In this document: positions 5,756 through 9,556 of the stretch, one piece after another
Layout: each line of letters begins with the position of its first letter
How positions within the stretch are numbered: position 1 is the stretch's first letter
Assembly (NCBI GenBank): GCA_937919795.1
Contig: CALFOA010000077.1
Span: 1 to 9,556 of the forward strand
Origin: an uncultured Neisseria sp.
GTDB lineage: Bacteria > Pseudomonadota > Gammaproteobacteria > Burkholderiales > Neisseriaceae
Direction: 5' to 3'
Length of the DNA: 9,556 nucleotides
Translations under genes and position numbers: made by a program
Notes under the pieces: model-generated
What the model was told of the DNA's origin: nothing
Seen by the model: the letters and a program-made list of their open reading frames with translations, nothing else
The model's database searches: none

Positions 5756-6487
5756 ATGAACCCTTTAATCAGCGACTTTACCCAACCGCCCGCGCGCCTG
5801 CCCGTGATTGTGGCGCTGGATTTTGCCAACAGCCAAGATACTTTAAACTTCGTGCGCCGTTTGGATCCCGCCTTGTGCCAACTCAAAATCGGTAAAGAAC
5901 TGTTTACCGCCACCGGCCGCCGTTTGGCCGAAGATTTGATTAATCAGGGTTTTAAGCTGTTTCTCGATTTGAAATACCACGATATACCGAATACCGTCGC
6001 GCAAGCCTGTAAAGTGGCAGCTGAGATGGGGGTGTGGATGGTGGATATGCACACCTCCGGCGGTCGACGTATGATGGAAGCGGCTGCCGAAGCGGTGGCG
6101 GGCTATGCGCAAAAACCTTTGCTGATTGGCGTAACCGTGTTGACCAGCATGGAACAATCTGACTTGGCCGAAATCGGCTGGAACGCGCCGGTGGAAGAGT
6201 TGGTATCGCGTTGGGCAACGCTCGCGCAAAGCTCAGGCTTGGATGGCGTGGTCTGCTCCGCCCACGAAGCCGCCCCGCTGCGCACCGCCTTGGGCGAAGA
6301 ATTTGTGTTGGTAACCCCCGGCATCCGTTTGGATGTGGCCGGTAATCAAGATGACCAACGCCGCATCATGACTCCCGCGCAAGCGTTGGCGGCCGGTTCT
6401 AGCTATTTGGTGATGGGGCGGCCGATTACCCAAGCCGCCGATCCGGTGGCAGTGTTGCGCGAAGTGAATAGTTTAGTGGCGCCCTAG
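5756..6487 (+). CDS. pyrF: Orotidine 5'-phosphate decarboxylase
   Basis: PyrF converts OMP to UMP and CO2, the last step of de novo pyrimidine synthesis, in the cytoplasm. The 243-residue TIM barrel shows the family signatures: VALDFA with Asp22, LKIGKELF with Lys44, and the catalytic charge network in LDLKYHDIPNTV (Asp71, Lys73, Asp76). TPGIR (187-191) and MGRPIT (220-225) form the phosphate-binding loops. Length is typical of the bacterial enzyme. Start: the ATG at 5756 follows GGAAA (5746-5750) with a five-base spacer. The lapA-lapB-pyrF order also occurs in E. coli; here a dmp19-like gene is inserted before it. The TAG stop lies within the base of a DUS hairpin. Confidence 0.97.
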   Translation: MNPLISDFTQPPARLPVIVALDFANSQDTLNFVRRLDPALCQLKIGKELFTATGRRLAEDLINQGFKLFLDLKYHDIPNTVAQACKVAAEMGVWMVDMHTSGGRRMMEAAAEAVAGYAQKPLLIGVTVLTSMEQSDLAEIGWNAPVEELVSRWATLAQSSGLDGVVCSAHEAAPLRTALGEEFVLVTPGIRLDVAGNQDDQRRIMTPAQALAAGSSYLVMGRPITQAADPVAVLREVNSLVAP

Positions 6488-6532
6488 CTTTCAGACAGGC
6501 ATTTTACTTGCACAATGCCTGTCTGAAAGCTA
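6485..6532. terminator. Inverted DUS pair hairpin containing the pyrF stop codon
   Basis: DUS copies at 6490-6501 (minus) and 6516-6527 (plus) make a perfect 19-bp stem (6485-6503 with 6514-6532) and a 10-base loop. The pyrF stop codon TAG (6485-6487) is the first three bases of the stem. No U-run follows on the plus strand. This is the longest perfect hairpin in the window and probably ends the lapA-to-pyrF transcript. Confidence 0.72.
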
Positions 6533-6622
6533 TGCTGGGAGCCTTTTGTGATGACTTACCAAGGTAACTATCTCGTATCCTGCTTTAAATAGTAGAACAT
6601 ACGAAATCAAATGGAAAGATTA

Positions 6623-7576
6623 ATGACTTTAAATCACAATATTCCGCAATTAAAACAAAAGCTAGCCACCGCCCGCGTATTGGTGGTGGGTGACGTGATG
6701 CTTGACCGCTATTGGTTTGGCGACGTTTCGCGTATTTCTCCCGAAGCGCCGGTACCGGTGGCCAAAATCGGCAAAGTCGACCAACGTGCAGGCGGTGCCG
6801 CCAATGTGGCACGCAATATCGCTTCGTTAGGCGGGCAGGCTGCGCTGCTGTCGGTAACCGGTGCTGATGAAGCCGGTGAAACGCTGGAAGGCTTGATGAC
6901 TGAATGGGGCGTAGCCGCTCATTTGCTGCGTGATCCGGGCATGGATACCACGGTGAAGCTGCGGGTAGTGGCGCGTAACCAGCAGCTTATCCGCTTAGAT
7001 TTTGAAAATCTGCCCGGCTATGAAGTGCTGGCGCAGGTAAAAGAAGAGTTTCGCCAATTGTTGCCGCAGTATGATGTGGTGATTCTTTCTGATTACGGTA
7101 AAGGCGGACTCAGCCACGTATCGGAAATGATTGACTGGGCGCGCGAGGCGGGCAAACCGGTATTGATCGATCCGAAGGGTGACGATTATGAAAAATATGC
7201 TGGTGCCACCTTGCTTACCCCCAACCGCGCGGAATTGAAAGAAGTGATCGGCTCGTGGAAATCTGAACAGGATTTGCAGGAGAAGGTCGAACAATTACGC
7301 CATCATCTCGGCTTAGAAGCACTGTTGCTCACCCGCAGTGAAGAAGGCATGTCTCTATTCCGTGACGGCGAACCGCATCACCAGCCTGCACGTGTGCAGG
7401 AAGTGTATGATGTTTCCGGCGCCGGTGATACCGTAATTGCCGGAATGGGCTTGGCTTTGGCCGCCGGCATGGCTTTGCCGGAAGCGATGCAATTGTCGAA
7501 TGCTGCTGCCGGTGTGGTGGTGACCAAACTCGGTACTGCCGTCTGCACGTTTGACGAATTGGCCGAAGCCTTATAA
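6623..7576 (+). CDS. hldA: D-glycero-beta-D-manno-heptose-7-phosphate kinase (HldA/RfaE1)
   Basis: This ribokinase/PfkB-family enzyme of 317 residues phosphorylates heptose 7-phosphate at C1 on the way to ADP-heptose. It is kinase only: E. coli HldE is fused to an adenylyltransferase, and no such domain or separate hldC gene is in this window. Motifs seen are VVGDVMLDRYWFGDVSRISP (21-40), the glycine-rich QRAGGAANVARNIASLGG (54-71), IDPKGDDY (182-189), LTPNRAEL (198-205) and DVSGAGDT (263-270) with the catalytic Asp269. The frame also has an ATG at 6611, but GGAAAG (6613-6618) is placed to serve the ATG at 6623, so I chose that start. A weak extended -10 (TGC then TTTAAA, 6581-6589) could drive it, as a hairpin separates it from pyrF. 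Confidence 0.95.
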   Translation: MTLNHNIPQLKQKLATARVLVVGDVMLDRYWFGDVSRISPEAPVPVAKIGKVDQRAGGAANVARNIASLGGQAALLSVTGADEAGETLEGLMTEWGVAAHLLRDPGMDTTVKLRVVARNQQLIRLDFENLPGYEVLAQVKEEFRQLLPQYDVVILSDYGKGGLSHVSEMIDWAREAGKPVLIDPKGDDYEKYAGATLLTPNRAELKEVIGSWKSEQDLQEKVEQLRHHLGLEALLLTRSEEGMSLFRDGEPHHQPARVQEVYDVSGAGDTVIAGMGLALAAGMALPEAMQLSNAAAGVVVTKLGTAVCTFDELAEAL

Positions 7577-7754
7577 TATGAAAACTAAATGAAAATGATG
7601 ATGGAATCATTTTCCAAATGATTTATCTATATTGCAATTACTACCTGATTGATGTGTTTTGATACAGTTAAATAAATGAGTATTTCTCATTTAAATTAAA
7701 AAAACAGAGTGATCAGTGGGGGTGGTTAACTAATATTTGTGGGAAAGTAAACGT
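7577..7754. other. AT-rich spacer with alternative hairpins between hldA and the unknown gene
   Basis: This is 178 bp with far more A and T than the flanking genes. Two overlapping hairpins compete: GAAAATGAT (7591-7599) with ATCATTTTC (7606-7614), or AATCATTT (7605-7612) with AAATGATT (7616-7623). A third hairpin pairs TAAATGAG (7673-7680) with CTCATTTA (7686-7693). There is no DUS, no recognisable gene and no confident promoter. Confidence 0.5.
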
Positions 7755-8126
7755 ATGAAACATTACCGTATGCGCTTGGAACTCAGTTGGGATGATAGCA
7801 ATTACCCAAAAGGCGAGTTGAGGGCGGCAGACTTTACGCCAGTGGTTTCCACTTGGTTGCGTCATAATAATATTGATCCGAATATCGTTGACGATTTCGA
7901 GGTTGCATTGGATGAGCCGTTTTCTTACGGTTTTACCGATATGACCTCGAAACAGGTTATCGATTTATTGACTGCTATTGCAGGCGCCTTTCCGGAGGTG
8001 CGCTTTTATGCACGCGGAATTGGTCTGTCGTTTGACCAAGGAGCCGTTGTGTTTGAGGAAGGTCCATTCCACAATATGTTGAGTGGTGGAAAAAAGGGCG
8101 GTTGGTTGTCCAAATTATTCCGATAA
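7755..8126 (+). CDS. Unrecognised 123-residue protein
   Basis: I do not recognise this family. The protein starts MKHYRMRLELSWDD and shows an alternating pattern suggesting a small alpha/beta fold: a strand at about 4-12, helices near 27-37 and 64-78, then strands in VRFYARGIGLSFD and AVVFEEG (about 82-103). It ends with a Gly/Lys-rich tail and an aromatic-basic tip (GGKKGGWLSKLFR, 111-123) that could touch a membrane or partner. No signal peptide or membrane span is seen. The frame extends to a TTG at 7737, but the ATG at 7755 behind GGGAAAG (7740-7746) is the more likely start. GC is about 47% by hand count over 300 bases, compared with about 55% on a sampled line of hldD. It separates hldA from hldD, genes that are often adjacent, with AT-rich DNA before it and a composite DUS repeat after it, which suggests later insertion. 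Confidence 0.8.
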   Translation: MKHYRMRLELSWDDSNYPKGELRAADFTPVVSTWLRHNNIDPNIVDDFEVALDEPFSYGFTDMTSKQVIDLLTAIAGAFPEVRFYARGIGLSFDQGAVVFEEGPFHNMLSGGKKGGWLSKLFR

Positions 8127-8144
8127 AGCATACGGTACGGTTCC

Positions 8145-8206
8145 ATGCCTGTCTGAAAACTGTTTTAGCTTCGTAGAAACCCGCAAGCTTGTTTTCAGAC
8201 AGGCAT
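8145..8206. repeat. Composite DUS-bracketed repeat, copy 1 (upstream of hldD)
   Basis: Outer arms are DUS copies at 8146-8157 (plus) and 8194-8205 (minus), giving a perfect 16-bp stem (8145-8160 with 8191-8206). Inside is a 23-base core (8167-8189) with its own inner arms AGCTT (8167-8171) and AAGCT (8185-8189). A second copy lies at 9316-9380 in the same orientation, with 20 of 23 core bases identical. It may terminate the unknown gene's transcript, but the conserved core goes beyond a simple DUS terminator. Confidence 0.8.
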
Positions 8207-8211
8207 TGGTT

Positions 8212-8238
8212 TTGTAAGCGCCGCTTTCGCTATATAAT
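8212..8238 (+). promoter_or_regulatory. Candidate sigma-70 promoter for hldD
   Basis: A perfect TATAAT (8233-8238) lies 33 bases before the hldD start. The best -35 candidate is TTGTAA (8212-8217, four of six matches) at a short 15-bp spacing. Its place right after the hairpin repeat fits independent transcription of hldD with a leader of about 26 bases. This is a consensus match only. Confidence 0.45.
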
Positions 8239-8270
8239 TGCTTGATATTGTCCCGAGAGGAAAGCATCCC

Positions 8271-9272
8271 ATGACCATCATCGTTACCGGCGCGGCCGGT
8301 TTTATCGGCAGCAACATCGTCAAAGCGCTTAATGAGCGCGGCATCACCGATATTGTCGCCGTTGATAATCTTACCCGTGGCGAAAAATTCGCCAATCTGG
8401 CTGAGTGCGAAATCGCGCATTATCTGGATAAGCACGAATTTATCCGCCAAGTTCGCGAACACATTCTGCCGTTCACCAATATTCAAGCAGTTTTCCATGA
8501 CGGTGCCTGCTCTGATACCATGGAGCACAACGGCCTCTATATGATGGACAACAACTACCAATACAGCCTCGATCTGCTCGATTGGTGTCAGGACGAACGC
8601 ATTCCTTATCTCTATGCTTCCAGCGCGGCGGTGTACGGCAAAGGCGAAGTGTTCCGCGAAGAGCGCGAGCTTGAGCAGCCGCTGAATGTATACGGCTATT
8701 CCAAATTTCTGTTTGACCAAGTGGTGCGCCGCCGCATGGCCGAAGGCCTCACCGCGCAAGTGGCCGGCTTCCGCTATTTCAATGTCTATGGCCCGCGCGA
8801 ACAGCATAAAGGCCGCATGGCTTCGGTGGCCTTCCACCATTTCAACCAATACCGCGAGCAGGGCTATGTTAACCTGTTCGGCGCTTACGACGGCTACGGC
8901 GAAGGCCAGCAAAGCCGCGATTTTGTCAGCGTAGAAGATGTGGTGAAAGTAAACCTGTTTTTCTTCGACCACCCCGAAATTTCCGGCATTTACAATCTCG
9001 GCACCGGCAGAAGCCAACCGTTTAACGATTTGGCCGCCGCTACCGTAAACGCCTGTCGAGCGGCGGAAGGTAAAGAGAAAATGTCTTTGCAACAATTGGT
9101 AGATGCCGAGCTGATTCGCTACATTCCGTTCCCCGACGCTTTGAAGGGTAAATATCAGAGCTTTACTGAAGCGGATATTACCCAATTACGTGAAGCAGGT
9201 TATGAAGAGCCGTTTTACGATGTCGAGCAGGGTGTCAGCCGTTATGTGAAATGGATGTTGGAACGGTTTTAA
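8271..9272 (+). CDS. hldD: ADP-L-glycero-D-manno-heptose 6-epimerase (HldD/RfaD)
   Basis: This extended short-chain dehydrogenase of 333 residues converts ADP-D-glycero-D-manno-heptose to the L-glycero form used by heptosyltransferases such as WaaF. The N-terminal Rossmann motif [10 protein letters not shown] (6-15, with Gly7, Gly10, Gly13) binds NADP. The catalytic region shows YASSAAVYG (115-123) and the Y-x3-K pair Tyr141/Lys145 in [16 protein letters not shown] (167-177) and RDFVSVEDV (216-224) are typical of the family. The length is slightly above the E. coli enzyme. The open frame reaches a TTG at 8238, but the ATG at 8271 is preceded by AGAGGAAAG and starts the Rossmann fold as expected. 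The gene is bracketed by two copies of a composite DUS repeat and has its own candidate promoter. Confidence 0.97.
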   Translation: MTIIVTGAAGFIGSNIVKALNERGITDIVAVDNLTRGEKFANLAECEIAHYLDKHEFIRQVREHILPFTNIQAVFHDGACSDTMEHNGLYMMDNNYQYSLDLLDWCQDERIPYLYASSAAVYGKGEVFREERELEQPLNVYGYSKFLFDQVVRRRMAEGLTAQVAGFRYFNVYGPREQHKGRMASVAFHHFNQYREQGYVNLFGAYDGYGEGQQSRDFVSVEDVVKVNLFFFDHPEISGIYNLGTGRSQPFNDLAAATVNACRAAEGKEKMSLQQLVDAELIRYIPFPDALKGKYQSFTEADITQLREAGYEEPFYDVEQGVSRYVKWMLERF

Positions 9273-9315
9273 GAGTAAGAAAAAACTCGGCTTTAAGTAA
9301 AGATTATGAATGAGA

Positions 9316-9380
9316 ATGCCTGTCTGAAAAATACTAGTTTAGCTTTGCAGAAACTCGCAAGCTCATTTTCAGACAGGCAT
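9316..9380. repeat. Composite DUS-bracketed repeat, copy 2 (downstream of hldD)
   Basis: DUS copies at 9317-9328 (plus) and 9368-9379 (minus) enclose the same 23-base core as copy 1 (9341-9363; inner arms AGCTT 9341-9345 and AAGCT 9359-9363). The three core differences are all transitions. The spacer between the left DUS and the core is three bases longer than in copy 1. It starts 43 bases after the hldD stop and could act as its terminator. Confidence 0.8.
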
Positions 9381-9556
9381 AGTTATTTCCAGATAAAATA
9401 GGTACAGAAGGGATCCTTGAATTTAATATTAATTGGTATGACAAATAAATTGTATTAACTATTTGTTTGTATTTAAATTTTGTTGATTTAAATGTTTTAG
9501 TTGTAAGAAATCACCGCGTTGTTTACACAACAGGTTGAGAAAAATAAGCCTGTAAG
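9381..9556. other. AT-rich right end, no supported gene
   Basis: This is strongly AT-rich DNA. It holds a small hairpin at 9518-9531 (GTTGT, loop TTAC, ACAAC). A minus-strand frame is open from the window edge to a stop at 9459-9461 (31 codons). That could be the tail of a gene beyond the window, but nothing in its sequence supports this. No promoter, DUS or repeat was found. Confidence 0.5.

Noticed and set aside
8115..9185. Long minus-strand open frame of 356 codons antisense to hldD
   Set aside because: It lies over the whole of hldD, whose motifs, start and codon pattern are clear. The antisense translation shows no known motif and is explained by the GC-rich codon pattern of hldD.
9459..9554. 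Minus-strand open frame of 31 codons at the right edge
   Set aside because: A frame of this length in AT-rich DNA can arise by chance and has no motif. It could be a gene tail, but the window does not show it.
1..9556. CRISPR array, tRNA, rRNA, insertion sequence or phage genes
   Set aside because: No regularly spaced repeats, cloverleaf-like sequence, transposase or integrase motif was seen on either strand. The repeats present are DUS copies and the composite element.

Overview
The window looks like chromosomal DNA of a Neisseria species. The strongest clue is the DNA uptake sequence (DUS). The 12-mer TGCCTGTCTGAA occurs 14 times by eye, on both strands, each time preceded by A. This is not the meningococcal/gonococcal ATGCCGTCTGAA. 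It matches the dialect called TG-wadDUS, known from Neisseria wadsworthii and N. shayeganii. The genus call is firm; the species group is an inference from the dialect. The coding content fits: a lipooligosaccharide (LOS) heptose pathway with a kinase-only HldA, and a DMP19 DNA-mimic protein.

Layout. Positions 1-90 hold the 5' end of an unrecognised minus-strand gene cut by the window edge. An AT-rich spacer with one DUS follows. Then come minus-strand genes: waaF (heptosyltransferase II, 343-1350), a DUS hairpin, and a three-gene unit transcribed leftwards: bestrophin-family membrane protein (2558-3475), a 63-residue CHCC zinc-finger protein (2337-2528) and a YdhF-like aldo/keto reductase (1438-2334). 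A 204-bp divergent region separates this from the plus-strand genes: lapA, lapB, dmp19-like, pyrF, hldA, a 123-residue unrecognised gene, and hldD. Paired inverted DUS copies form hairpins after lapB, pyrF, the unknown gene and hldD. The right end (9381-9556) is AT-rich with no supported gene.

How the genes fit together. HldA phosphorylates D-glycero-D-manno-heptose 7-phosphate. HldD epimerises ADP-heptose to the L,D form. WaaF adds the second heptose to the LOS inner core. LapB is known in E. coli to control LpxC turnover with FtsH, and so lipid A output; LapA is its membrane partner. Most of the window is therefore an LOS supply-and-control neighbourhood, with pyrF in the lapA-lapB-pyrF order also found in E. 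coli. Two genes sit inside this otherwise familiar array as apparent insertions: the acidic DMP19-like gene (between lapB and pyrF) and the unknown 123-residue gene (between hldA and hldD).

The best candidate for something undescribed is a DUS-bracketed composite repeat of 62-65 bp. It is present twice in the same orientation, just before and just after hldD, and carries an inner hairpin core not explained by the DUS alone. The unknown gene beside the first copy is the second candidate. No CRISPR array, tRNA, rRNA, transposase or phage gene was seen.
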